Source: Paraburkholderia phenazinium (GTDB lineage: Bacteria > Pseudomonadota > Gammaproteobacteria > Burkholderiales > Burkholderiaceae). Taken from it: a stretch of DNA of 64,000 bases. The notes beneath the pieces were generated by a model. The model was not told where the DNA came from, ran no database searches, and worked only from the letters and a program-made list of their open reading frames with translations. The stretch covers positions 1,612,001-1,676,000 of the forward strand of contig NZ_FSRM01000001.1 of the NCBI RefSeq assembly GCF_900141745.1, written 5' to 3'. This document shows positions 47,653 through 56,805 of this stretch, in pieces. The position numbers and the translations under genes are program-made. Within the stretch, counting starts at the first letter, position 1, and every line of letters starts with the position of its first letter.

Positions 47653-49593
47653 TCACGCTATGCTGATTTCGGTTGACTCGTCAGCAACCTCCCCACCGTC
47701 CTCCTCGACGTCTTCTTGGTAGGAAGCAAGGCGGTTGTCATATAGGCCCACGCCAAGTTGCCTTACTGCATCCAACCCCCACAATACTGCCGCAGCCTTC
47801 CTGATTTGAGCGCTGCGCTTTTTGCAGTTGTTGACTCCCCAGTGAGGCTTGTCTAACAGGTTGCCCCTGTAATCTGGGGTTGCTAGCAGCTCGTTGAACG
47901 GCACCTTCTTTTGTTCACGGAGCCACGCGAGCTTTTCGACGAATGGCAGATTCTGCATACCTCTGTTATCTGGTATGGGGAGCACAGTCAGATTGCCAAG
48001 GTGGTCCACCCATTGGGACATGACTTTCCAATGTGCACGACCTTCGCGAGTATCGCGGTCCGCAGGTGTCTGTGGATATATGTGCTCGATGTCCCATCCT
48101 TTGAAGCGCTCTTCCGACTCGAACCAGACGCTGTCTTGAAACGGGGAGATGTCCATGCGCGTGAAAGGTGCCCATTCCTTAGCGTGTTGCAAGTGGACCC
48201 CGTACCTCCAGAAAAAATAGTGAATGAGGTGTCGATAGTCCTTGTGAAAGCGCGCGCTATCGAGTGCAGTATCGGGAAAAACCTCCGCAGCAAACTGCTC
48301 AAGAGTCGTGTCTTCTCCGAATTCACGTGCCTCGTCCTTGCTCCAGTACGGCGTATTGGCCCAGAACAGTTGATGCACCGCATCCGCCGCTCGAGAAATG
48401 GGATTGCCCAACGCATCGAACCACGTGCCCTGATACAGCTGACGCGCTACCCGCCATTTATATGACCTGCCATGATTACTGTTCTTTTTTGCGAGGGCAC
48501 TGCGAAATGACGTGATTTCACAGAAGCGCACAAGGTCAGCGGCTTCGGCCTGCCAGCGCAGAATCGCAGCAACGATTAAAGGCTGCAGTTCTCCGTCCCT
48601 GCCAAGGCGTGCGAAGTCCAACAAGGAACGCTTAAGATTGTGCCCCCAGGACGAGGGGGTTGCCTCGTAGGGTCGTTCAACTGCGACCCACGCTTCAGCG
48701 ACGCGTACCAGTGAGTTAAGATAACTCTCAATCCAACTGGCTATAGATTTCTCGTTTGTGAACGCGTCGTCTATTGCAGCATTGACCTCCGCAAGCACCC
48801 GGTCTGAACTCTTGAATTGCTTTTGCGTAAATAGTATCCAATGCACTCGCAAAAGCTTGTCGGAATCGAAGGGCTCGGCCTTGTTACTTGGGTCAAGACG
48901 GCGATACAACGTGTCGTAGCGCTCCGTGATGAAGTCTTCGATTGCAGCCCGTCCTGCTTGGTCCCGCTCGACCGCAGCCCATTCGATAAGCTTATTCTTT
49001 ACAAGGTCAAACTGCGAGACTTCCTTGCCGCGAAGATTTATTCGTTCGAACAGCCCGGTCGCTCCCGCTAACGACGGCGCGACATATACGATGACTTGCG
49101 CGCTTAGCAGGGTGTTTAGAGTCAAGCTTTTCTCTGCACATAGCGTTTTGAACGCCTGCGCCATACGTCTTTGGGAGAGCGATTGCTCTATCTCGCCACC
49201 TGACGATACGAGTGCCTTGGCAAAACCTACGTCCGCGTGACGCGGTGATATCCAAAGAGAAGATACCCCCGTATCCCCAGACCGCAAGACTCGCTCAGTC
49301 GCCCCCGAGGCGCCGATGGCTAACATCAAAGTAGTTAGCCGCTGCTGCCCGTCTACGATTGCGAAGCGCCCGTTCGGTTGTGGGCATACGACCACAAGCC
49401 CTAGAAAGAGCTGGATATCTTTACGCTGTGCCTCGGAAAGGTCGCCAATAAGTTCGCTGACCTGCTTCTCGCTCCAGTCGTATGGGCGCTGAAAGGCGGG
49501 TATGTCAAAGCCAAATTCGAGCAGTTGCTGAACACTGGCAAGGCAAGACTGCCCCGGGGCAAGTAGCGACGGCAGCATCGAAATGTCTGTCAT
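47653..49593 (-). CDS. DUF262-HNH nuclease, single-chain GmrSD-like type IV restriction protein
   Basis: 646 residues. The N-terminal DUF262 (GmrS-like, ParB fold) shows FGFDIPAFQRPYDWSEKQVSELIGDL and IVDGQQRLTTLML (residues 81-88), the NTP-binding/hydrolysis signature. The C-terminal DUF1524 (GmrD-like) has the HNH pattern WDIEHIYPQTPADRD, WVDHLGNLTVLPIPDNRGMQNLPFVEKLAWL (catalytic His after Glu; Asn in GNLT). Such fused proteins cleave glucosylated or hydroxymethylated cytosine DNA. It is transcribed against the surrounding defence operon and has a 1.3 kb upstream gap, so it is probably an independent cargo gene. Confidence 0.87.
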   Translation of the reverse strand: MTDISMLPSLLAPGQSCLASVQQLLEFGFDIPAFQRPYDWSEKQVSELIGDLSEAQRKDIQLFLGLVVVCPQPNGRFAIVDGQQRLTTLMLAIGASGATERVLRSGDTGVSSLWISPRHADVGFAKALVSSGGEIEQSLSQRRMAQAFKTLCAEKSLTLNTLLSAQVIVYVAPSLAGATGLFERINLRGKEVSQFDLVKNKLIEWAAVERDQAGRAAIEDFITERYDTLYRRLDPSNKAEPFDSDKLLRVHWILFTQKQFKSSDRVLAEVNAAIDDAFTNEKSIASWIESYLNSLVRVAEAWVAVERPYEATPSSWGHNLKRSLLDFARLGRDGELQPLIVAAILRWQAEAADLVRFCEITSFRSALAKKNSNHGRSYKWRVARQLYQGTWFDALGNPISRAADAVHQLFWANTPYWSKDEAREFGEDTTLEQFAAEVFPDTALDSARFHKDYRHLIHYFFWRYGVHLQHAKEWAPFTRMDISPFQDSVWFESEERFKGWDIEHIYPQTPADRDTREGRAHWKVMSQWVDHLGNLTVLPIPDNRGMQNLPFVEKLAWLREQKKVPFNELLATPDYRGNLLDKPHWGVNNCKKRSAQIRKAAAVLWGLDAVRQLGVGLYDNRLASYQEDVEEDGGEVADESTEISIA

Positions 49594-50003
49594 TGGTTTT
49601 GGCGTTCCTAAGGCAATGTGTAAGGCGACCTCAACGACGCTTCGACAGGGCGGCCATCGGGAGTGTTGCGGCTATTGCGACGCTCCCGTTGCCGACCTTG
49701 GTTACTGTCGCTTCTGGGTTCGAATTGCAAAAGACTGAATGCGCGTGTATCAGGAAAGATATCGGCCGTATCCTGATTTTCTTAAGGGCACGAGTGTCTC
49801 TGTCGACAGCCTCATTAGCCGAGAGAAACGGGCCGTCGGGTGAGAAAGCAAATGGACCTTCGTGTATTAATAGCCCGAATTTATGGGATTGCGACTTTCA
49901 CCGTTCCTAGCATTCCGATGTCGACAAACGATGGCATCTGGCGAAGTCGGTGACGGTGGAGTCCGCAACGCGATGAAGGCTGTCGGTGTTGGCAATATGG
50001 ATT

Positions 50004-50088
50004 AGAAGTCGTTACACAGCAGCGAAATTTCGGCGGAAGAAGTCGTTACGTGAATGCAAGCAATTGATTTAAAAACGTAAACACTTCT
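50004..50088. repeat. Direct plus inverted repeat cluster AGAAGTCGTTAC
   Basis: AGAAGTCGTTAC occurs at 50004-50015 and again at 50038-50049. An inverted, near-identical copy (ACGTAAACACTTCT at 50075-50088) matches the complement of 50038-50051 in 12 of 14 positions. GGATTAGAAG (49999-50008) also pairs exactly with CTTCTAATCC (50084-50093). Three ~12-bp sites in this layout look like binding sites for a recombinase or regulator, or the legs of a folded RNA. Confidence 0.6.
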
Positions 50089-50189
50089 AATCCGTCGACA
50101 CCAAATCGCCCGTTCCCGAAGGGAAATTCCGGAAAAAGTGTCTCGGAATGAATCCTTCGAGCGAGCGGACCGGGGCCGAGGTGGGGAGC

Positions 50190-50267
50190 ACCATTAGTTT
50201 CGGTTAAGAGCGGCTCCTCGCTGACTCTAAGTCCTTGTCAGCAAAGGGATTAACCGGAACTAATGGT
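50190..50267. repeat. 18-bp inverted repeat with nested hairpin
   Basis: ACCATTAGTTTCGGTTAA (50190-50207) and TTAACCGGAACTAATGGT (50250-50267) are complementary at 17 of 18 positions. The 42-nt interior contains a second pairing GCTGAC/GTCAGC (about 50220-50242). The whole would fold as a long stem with an inner stem-loop. Function unknown. Confidence 0.7.
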
Positions 50268-50893
50268 CACGTCTCATTGCCGCAGCTTCCAACGGACCGT
50301 CTGACGCTCCGAGGCGGTAACAAAAACCGCCCACCGCCCCGGCCAGATAGTCTCCCGGCCACTCCCGTTGCCAGCAATTCGACCGCCTTCCGAATTTCCC
50401 TGACAGCATTCAGTCGCACCATCGTGGTCCATTCCCCGCCGATATTGCCTTTATCTGCCCACGACCGTTCCTGCGAATATCCCATAGCGGCAATTTCCCT
50501 CATTGGGCACCGCGTCAGGCACAAAGCAGTTGCGCAAATCGGCGAGTTGGCGTGCGATGTAAGTGAGCGCAAACTTTCGGCTTGCTTGTCTGCAGGGCTA
50601 CTTAGAATGTTCCATCGCAAATAGAACGATGTGATTTATACGGCCTTATAGCAATCGGGTGGTCTTTTACCGACCGTTCCGCTATCCAACGAAGAGCGTG
50701 TAGAACGCCCCTCGTTTCGCCAAATCAAATTCCGTTGTTAAGCCCAGACTATGTTTTCATAGACGGAACGTCCCGTGTTTGTCAGCCGACCGCGCGGGAC
50801 CGCTTGATTTGGTCGTACTATACTGCTCAAAATTGCGGCAATGACCGGATGAGTCATCCGCAAAATTCAAAAGACGCGAGAGAGATTGAGACC

Positions 50894-53287
50894 ATGGGCC
50901 GGAAGGCGAAGAAATCGGGCTCCGGCACGGGCATGCTGGTTGTCGCCATCGTTGTTGCCATCATAGTTGCCCCCAAGGGCGGCTTAACCGTATTCCTTGT
51001 CTTCGTGCTGGGCTGCGTGCTCGTTGCCATCTTCTCGAAAAAAAAGGAACCGGCGACTGCCGCCAACAGCAGCGAATCTTCCCGAGCCGAACCAAATGGG
51101 CTCAACGTGAGTGTGTCGATGACGTCCGCCCCCACGCGCAAAAGCCGAGTTCAGTCGGTCGACGAGTTTTTAACAGTAACTCTGTCATCGGATTCACCCT
51201 CTTCCTCGTATCGCATTGAGCGCCCCTCGCTTGAAACGGCTCCTAACGTTCGTTGGGTGAGTGCCGAAGAGTCCATAGAAATCGTTGGATTATCCATTAC
51301 GGGCGGCAGGTTCTACGTGGGGGTACCCAAGCGAGCCGAGGCCAACAGCCTTGACGGATGTGTCCTGAACCCGAAAGCGAACGTCGCGAAGTCTCCGAGC
51401 GACGTCTCGACCGGGACCACCGATTACTGGATAAGCTACCACTCATTTTCGGCAGAGCAGCGTCGCGCATACCTGCAATGGTTGGCTTCGGACCGCTCCG
51501 ACCCGCGGGCCCATCGAAGCTACCCCCTGCTATACCTCTACGGATTGGAGAGACGTGTTCTGGTCGATGGACTGCAGGGCAAGGTCGACAAGACCGAGCT
51601 CGAATCTATCTCGACTGAGCTCAAACGCCTGCATTCAGTTTATTCGGCCGTCTTGCAGACCAGCTACTTAGAGAGCCTGGTTGACTTCATATCCGTACAT
51701 CTGGTCCAGCCTGCACGCCAGTACGAGCAAGCGCCCGGAACTATCATCAATGCGTTCGAGGTGCCGCTGAGCGTTCGTGTGGCATTCGGCCAGGCAGCGA
51801 TAGACAAGAAGCCGGTACCCGTGAACTGGGCACTCGCATGGGCGTTAGGCGACGGTGCCGTGTACAAGCGAACTCCCGTTACACGCTGCGAGAACGAATT
51901 CCGTCAGCTCTTCCTTCGAAAATACGCGGAGCAGTTTCGCGAGGGTATCAAGCTGACGGCGAACAAGACGAAGCTAAAGGGCTCACCTCGCACTGCTTTT
52001 CCAGCATTGCAGAGCATCGAATATCCGGACTACATTACCTCGCTTCCCGACATCGCCGCAGTAACGGGGCCTCGGAACAAAATCCAGCAACTGGTCAATG
52101 AATGTTCGGATGCCCTTGATGGTTACAGCAGATTCCTTGGAAGAAATCCAGATGCTCACGGGACGTTGGAAAGCGCCCTCATGCTTCCAATCGACCTCTG
52201 GCCGGAATCCGCACGCCAGGAACTTAGCTCTTTAGTGGCAGCCGTGGCCAATGCGCCGGCAGTGATGACGTTCGGCGACCTCTTTGGTCGTTTCAAGGCG
52301 TCGGGCAACATCACGCGCGACAAACTGACCGCATTCGCACGTGTTCTCGGAGAGTCCGGCGTTGCAGTCGAACCCGATGTTCGAATTACCGGTAGGGCTG
52401 CAAAAGGCGGCGACTTCGTTGCCTTGTATGCAACGCCGCCAAGCGCCTCTATCAATCAGGTCGATGAAAACTATCTGTCAATCGCCCTGATGGTCGACCT
52501 GGCAGCATCGATTGCAATGGCAGACGGCAAGGGGTCCGAGCAGGAGACTGCGACCATTTATCGCCAGATTGAATCGTGGCCCGAACTCACTCCGAGGCAA
52601 CAGGCGCGGCTTAAAGCGCGTGCCGCTGTACAGTTTGCCCAGCCGCCGAGCCTTGCCAGCTTGAAGAAGCGCCTTGAGCCACTATCGTTAGAAGCGAAGA
52701 TTGTTGCGGCGTCGCTGGTGGTCCAAACCGCGAACGCTGACGGCGTTGTGTCTCCGGCTGCGGTGAAGATGCTGGAAAAGCTCTACCAGATACTAGGTCT
52801 GGACTCGACGCGACTTTATAGCGACCTTCACGGCAATGCGGTTGTCGGCGGACCTTCTACCCAAACGACACCCGCAACCTCCGGGAAGGAATCGCCGGCC
52901 GCATCCAAAGCGGCTTTCTCGCTGGATTCTTCCCGAATTGAAGCTCTGCAGAAAGAGACCGCAAAGGTTTCGGCGCTATTGGCTGGTGTCTTCGCTGAAG
53001 ATGAGCCAGTAGCCGAGACCGCCGATGACGTCGCAGAGCAGCCAACAGCGAGAGGTCTGCTTGGACTCGACGACGCACATTCCACGTTCTTGCGCCTACT
53101 TCTTTCACGACCGTCCTGGACTCGCTCGGAGCTGGCGGACGCAGCCTCTGACCTCGACTTAATGCTCGACGGCGCTATCGAACAGGTAAACGAAGCTTCT
53201 CTCGACCATTGGGATGAACCACTCACCGACGGCGACGACCCGGTCGAAATCAATCAGGAATTTGCACAAAGGTTAGCCACATCATGA
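50894..53287 (+). CDS. Membrane-anchored TerB_N / TerB / TerB_C protein
   Basis: 797 residues from ATG 50894, chosen because GAGAGA lies ~9 nt upstream and it gives a basic N-terminus (MGRKAKKSG) before two hydrophobic segments (about residues 14-27 and 31-47); ATGs at 50735 and 50849 are in frame. TerB_N is shown by SYHSFSAEQRRAYLQWLASDRSDPR ... PLLYLYGLERRVLVDG. A TerB domain follows (LSIALMVDLAASIAMADGKGSEQE ... VVQTANADGVVSPAAVKML), and a TerB_C end (FLRLLLSRPSWTRSELADAASDLDLMLDGAIEQVNEASLDHWDEPL). Such proteins are thought to act as membrane-linked sensors or scaffolds in defence and stress systems. The stop overlaps the next gene by 4 nt. Confidence 0.85.
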   Translation: MGRKAKKSGSGTGMLVVAIVVAIIVAPKGGLTVFLVFVLGCVLVAIFSKKKEPATAANSSESSRAEPNGLNVSVSMTSAPTRKSRVQSVDEFLTVTLSSDSPSSSYRIERPSLETAPNVRWVSAEESIEIVGLSITGGRFYVGVPKRAEANSLDGCVLNPKANVAKSPSDVSTGTTDYWISYHSFSAEQRRAYLQWLASDRSDPRAHRSYPLLYLYGLERRVLVDGLQGKVDKTELESISTELKRLHSVYSAVLQTSYLESLVDFISVHLVQPARQYEQAPGTIINAFEVPLSVRVAFGQAAIDKKPVPVNWALAWALGDGAVYKRTPVTRCENEFRQLFLRKYAEQFREGIKLTANKTKLKGSPRTAFPALQSIEYPDYITSLPDIAAVTGPRNKIQQLVNECSDALDGYSRFLGRNPDAHGTLESALMLPIDLWPESARQELSSLVAAVANAPAVMTFGDLFGRFKASGNITRDKLTAFARVLGESGVAVEPDVRITGRAAKGGDFVALYATPPSASINQVDENYLSIALMVDLAASIAMADGKGSEQETATIYRQIESWPELTPRQQARLKARAAVQFAQPPSLASLKKRLEPLSLEAKIVAASLVVQTANADGVVSPAAVKMLEKLYQILGLDSTRLYSDLHGNAVVGGPSTQTTPATSGKESPAASKAAFSLDSSRIEALQKETAKVSALLAGVFAEDEPVAETADDVAEQPTARGLLGLDDAHSTFLRLLLSRPSWTRSELADAASDLDLMLDGAIEQVNEASLDHWDEPLTDGDDPVEINQEFAQRLATS

Positions 53288-54582
53288 CAGCCATTCGCCC
53301 GAAGGACCGCGACGCGGTCCTTCAATCTCTCCGTGCCGGTGTTGTTCCCCGAATCGGACAGCATCTAATCCAGGTTGGTCGCGTCAAAGAACTGGAGGCG
53401 CTGATTCAGGATATCACGCGAGTGGCGGATGGCGGCTCAAGCTTCCGCGTCGTCGTTGGCGAATACGGTGCCGGGAAAACGTTCTTCCTGAATCTCGTCC
53501 GAGCCATCGCACTCGAGAAGAAACTCGTCACCGTACATGCGGACCTGAATCCTGACCGGCGCCTGCATGCATCGGGAGGACAGGCTCGCTCGCTCTATGC
53601 CGAGCTCGCCAAGAACATGTCGACGCGCACGAAGCCGGACGGCGGAGCCCTAGCTGGCATTGTCGAGAAATTCATCGGAGAGGCCAAGACCGAAGCCAAG
53701 GCGACTAGCCGAACGAGCGAGGAAGTAATTCGTACGCAGCTAAACGAGTTGACCGAGATGGTGAATGGCTACGACTTTGCGGATGTCATTGCTGCCTACT
53801 GCCGCGGTTTCGACGAAGGAAACGAGCAACTCAAGGGCGATGCGATTCGCTGGTTGCGCGGTGAGTTCTCCACCAAGACCGATGCCCGCGCTGCACTCGG
53901 GGTTCGTACCATCATCGATGACGCATCGGTGTACGACCAACTCAAGCTCATGGCTCGGTTTGTCAAACTCGCCGGGTACGGCGGGATGATGGTGTGCCTC
54001 GACGAGCTGGTGAACCTGTACAAACTCGCGAACGTCCAGGCGCGGAACTCGAACTACGAACAGATTCTGCGGATTCTCAACGATTCGCTCCAGGGCTCTG
54101 CAGAAGGATTGGGGTTCGTTCTTGGGGGTACTCCCGAGTTTCTGCTCGATACGAAGCGGGGGCTCTATAGCTACACCGCACTTCAGTCGCGGCTTGCCGA
54201 AAACACGTTCGCCACGAATGGTTTTGTCGACTACACCGGTCCGGTGATACGGCTGGCCAGCCTTACGCCTGAGGACTTTTATGTCCTCCTGGATAAGATT
54301 CGCATCGTCCACGCGTTCGGCGACGCGACCAAGGCGATGTTGCCGCAGGAGGCGATTCCGGCCTTCATGGCGCATTGCGCCATGCGGCTCGGAGACACCT
54401 ATTTCAGAACGCCGCGCACGACGATAACGGCGTTCATTAACCTGTTAGCGGTTCTGGAACAAAATCCGTCGGCTGACTGGCGGCAGTTGATTGGGACGCT
54501 CGAAGTCGAGAAGGATACGGGAGGCGTGGCTGACGTTGCGACCGAGGGTGACGATGAACTCGCCAGCTTCCGCCTCGGCTGA
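53284..54582 (+). CDS. BrxD-like P-loop ATPase (DUF2791 family)
   Basis: 432 residues; ATGA overlap with the TerB gene. Residues 22-37 (PRIGQHLIQVGRVKEL) are followed by Walker A GEYGAGKT (59-66), FLNLVRAIALEKKLVTVHADLNPDRRLH, and Walker B GMMVCLDELVNLYKLAN. LGGTPEFLLDTKRGLYSYTALQSRLAEN and RLASLTPEDFYVLLDKIRIVHA match ATP-binding proteins annotated BrxD/DUF2791. In BREX type 2 BrxD is paired with the helicase BrxHI; here the same pairing occurs without PglX, PglZ or other BREX genes. It probably loads or controls the adjacent helicase. Confidence 0.86.
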   Translation: MTAIRPKDRDAVLQSLRAGVVPRIGQHLIQVGRVKELEALIQDITRVADGGSSFRVVVGEYGAGKTFFLNLVRAIALEKKLVTVHADLNPDRRLHASGGQARSLYAELAKNMSTRTKPDGGALAGIVEKFIGEAKTEAKATSRTSEEVIRTQLNELTEMVNGYDFADVIAAYCRGFDEGNEQLKGDAIRWLRGEFSTKTDARAALGVRTIIDDASVYDQLKLMARFVKLAGYGGMMVCLDELVNLYKLANVQARNSNYEQILRILNDSLQGSAEGLGFVLGGTPEFLLDTKRGLYSYTALQSRLAENTFATNGFVDYTGPVIRLASLTPEDFYVLLDKIRIVHAFGDATKAMLPQEAIPAFMAHCAMRLGDTYFRTPRTTITAFINLLAVLEQNPSADWRQLIGTLEVEKDTGGVADVATEGDDELASFRLG

Positions 54583-56776
54583 CTCCCGAAGCTTCGACCT
54601 GCTCCACGAAAAGATTCGACGTTGGGTCTGGAGGGAGGGGTGGACCGAGCTACGCGACGCGCAGGAGCGCGCCGTTCCCGCGCTCATCAATGCAGACCGT
54701 GACATCATCATCGCAGCCGCGACGGCGGCCGGGAAAACGGAAGCTGCGTTCCTTCCCATTCTGTCGAATTTGCTGCGCGACGAGCCGTGTACCGGGTCGG
54801 TGCTTTATATCAGCCCGTTGAAGGCCCTTATCAACGACCAATGGTCGCGATTGAATGACCTTTGCGAAGAACTTGAGATTCCCGTGATTGGTTGGCATGG
54901 AGACGTGTCAGCTAGCCGCAAGCAGCGATTCTTTAAGAATCCAAAGGGCGTTCTGCTGATAACACCCGAGTCTCTCGAAGCGATGTTTGTCAATCGTGGT
55001 TCGTCCTTGCAGGCAACATTCGGCGCGCTGCGCTACATCGTTGTCGACGAATTACATGCGTTTATTGGCTCTGAGCGCGGGAAGCAACTCCAGTCGCTGA
55101 TGCATCGTGTCGAACGAGTATGTGGGCGACGAGTGCCACGCGTAGGGCTTTCGGCCACTCTCGGCGACATGCAACTTGCAGCGCGATTTCTGCGGGCAGG
55201 TGGCGAGGGTGCAGTCGAAATAGTTGACTCGAAGAGCGGTGGGCAAGAACTGAAGGTCCTGATAAAGGGATTTGTCCTTCGGCCGCCAAGAATTGAAGTT
55301 GAGCCTGATTTGGAAAACCCGGTTCTCGAGGATGCAGTTGCCGGCAGTACCGTTGATGTGGCCAACCAGATATATGCCTCTCTGCGGGGCTCTAACAACC
55401 TCATATTCCCCAACAGCCGCAGGCAAGTCGAGACTTATGCCGACTTGCTACGCCGCGCGTGTGAGCGAGATGGGTATCCGAACGAGTTCTGGCCTCACCA
55501 CGGAAGCCTTTCGAAGGAACTACGGGAAGATACGGAGCGAGCACTCAAAGATGGTACAAGACCGGCGAGTGCCATTTGCACTACTACCCTCGAGCTTGGA
55601 ATCGATATCGGCGCAGTAAAGAGCATCGCGCAGATTGGTGCACCGCCATCTGTAGCGAGCCTTCGTCAACGTCTCGGGCGCTCAGGCCGGCGCAAGGGAG
55701 AGCCGGCAATCTTGCGTGGGTACTGCGTCGAATCGGAGCTGAAGGCGGATTCAGATTTTTCGGACCGCATACGGGAAAGCCTTGTCCAGTCAGTCGCGAT
55801 GGTAAATCTTTTGATGCGCGGGTGGTTCGAACCGCCTAGGGTTGGCGGAATGCATGCGTCGACGCTAGTCCAGCAGATTCTTTCGATTATCGCCGAACGT
55901 TGTGGTTGTACCGCTGGAGAGCTTTGGGGCTGCCTGATAGCTAGTGGCACGTTCGAGGCAATAGATAAGTCCACTTTCACCGAGGTCTTGCAGCATCTCG
56001 GCAAACTAGACCTCATCGTCCAATCGTCCAACGGGCTACTGCTTCATGGCGGAGTCGGGGAGAAACTGGTTAACCACTATGAGTTCTATTCGGCTTTCAC
56101 CACCGACGAAGAATTTCGTGTGGTTGCCGGCGGACGCCAGCTTGGAAGCGTGCCAGTGGCTCATCCGATGACCAAGGGTCAAGGCTTGATATTCGGGGGG
56201 CGACGCTGGCGTGTCGAAGAGGTCGACCAGGAAGGAAAGACTATCTACGTAATATCAGACAAAGGCGGCGCTCCGCCGCAATTTGATGGCAATGGCGCGA
56301 TGGTGCACGACGAAGTGCGGCGCGAAATGCGACGTATCCTCGGCAGTAGTGAACCCATATTCTTGCTTGACGCTCGAGGACAAGAGTTACTCCACGAGGC
56401 GCGTCGCTACTACACTGATGCGTCGCTAACAAGTACCGCGATTTTCCAAGAGGGCAGCTCCGTGCTTTTGGCAACGTGGTGTGGCGACTGGCTTAATGAT
56501 GCGCTGGTGCTGCTGCTGCGCACAAACAAACTTGATGCATACAACAATGGCGTGGCGATTAGCGTATCTAATGGGAGTGTCGACCGCGTGGTCGCTGTAC
56601 TACGCGACGTAGGTAGATTCGACGCCGAGGCAGCAATGGAAGTCGTGTCTGAAATTGAGAATATCGACCGCGAGAAGTGGGACTGGGCACTACCCGTGTC
56701 AGTCAAGCGCACAGCATTCGCATCCAGCCATCTGGACGTTGAGGGCGCTTTGTCGTTTGCTAGGCATGCCTCTTAG
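54554..56776 (+). CDS. DEAD/DEAH helicase, Lhr/BrxHI-like
   Basis: 740 residues from ATG 54554, preceded by GAGGG and overlapping the ATPase gene by 29 nt; an ATG at 54491 is less likely. SF2 motifs: Q-motif region WTELRDAQERAVPAL, Walker A ATAAGKT (56-62), VLYISPLKALINDQ, DEAH-type VVDELHAF, SATLGD, and motif VI QRLGRSGRRKGEP. The C-terminal part contains a winged-helix/large Lhr-like extension and a beta-rich domain. It most likely translocates on or unwinds DNA with the BrxD-like ATPase. Confidence 0.88.
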   Translation: MNSPASASADSRSFDLLHEKIRRWVWREGWTELRDAQERAVPALINADRDIIIAAATAAGKTEAAFLPILSNLLRDEPCTGSVLYISPLKALINDQWSRLNDLCEELEIPVIGWHGDVSASRKQRFFKNPKGVLLITPESLEAMFVNRGSSLQATFGALRYIVVDELHAFIGSERGKQLQSLMHRVERVCGRRVPRVGLSATLGDMQLAARFLRAGGEGAVEIVDSKSGGQELKVLIKGFVLRPPRIEVEPDLENPVLEDAVAGSTVDVANQIYASLRGSNNLIFPNSRRQVETYADLLRRACERDGYPNEFWPHHGSLSKELREDTERALKDGTRPASAICTTTLELGIDIGAVKSIAQIGAPPSVASLRQRLGRSGRRKGEPAILRGYCVESELKADSDFSDRIRESLVQSVAMVNLLMRGWFEPPRVGGMHASTLVQQILSIIAERCGCTAGELWGCLIASGTFEAIDKSTFTEVLQHLGKLDLIVQSSNGLLLHGGVGEKLVNHYEFYSAFTTDEEFRVVAGGRQLGSVPVAHPMTKGQGLIFGGRRWRVEEVDQEGKTIYVISDKGGAPPQFDGNGAMVHDEVRREMRRILGSSEPIFLLDARGQELLHEARRYYTDASLTSTAIFQEGSSVLLATWCGDWLNDALVLLLRTNKLDAYNNGVAISVSNGSVDRVVAVLRDVGRFDAEAAMEVVSEIENIDREKWDWALPVSVKRTAFASSHLDVEGALSFARHAS

Positions 56777-56805
56777 TATATTTTCGCTTAACGGCGGGAG
56801 AAGCT

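Larger units (their letters stand above)
49594..50893. other. 1.3 kb non-coding stretch with repeats between divergent defence genes
   Basis: No ORF here has convincing coding character. Opposed ORFs of 129 aa (50235-50624, plus) and 117 aa (50267-50620, minus) overlap each other almost completely and match nothing recognised. The segment carries the repeat clusters at 50004-50088 and 50190-50267. It must contain the divergent promoters of the DUF262 gene and the TerB operon. It could alternatively be a scar between two cargo acquisitions or hold a structured RNA. Confidence 0.5.

Noticed and set aside
49482..49910. 142-aa plus-strand ORF at the start of the gap
   Set aside because: Its first quarter is antisense to the DUF262 gene and the rest lacks coding features.
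50267..50620. 117-aa minus-strand ORF in the gene-free region
   Set aside because: Overlaps an equally long plus-strand ORF, begins next to the inverted repeat, and has no RBS or recognised domain; kept only as a remark.
49594..50893. Retron or group II intron RNA in the non-coding stretch
   Set aside because: No reverse transcriptase gene is found nearby, and the repeats do not follow msr-msd layout as far as can be seen.
50894..53287. Tellurite-resistance operon
   Set aside because: Only TerB-family domains are present; terA, C, D, E, Z genes are absent, and the partners are helicase/ATPase genes.
53284..56776. Complete BREX type 2 system
   Set aside because: BrxD- and BrxHI-like genes occur, but PglW, PglX, PglY and PglZ are not in the window.
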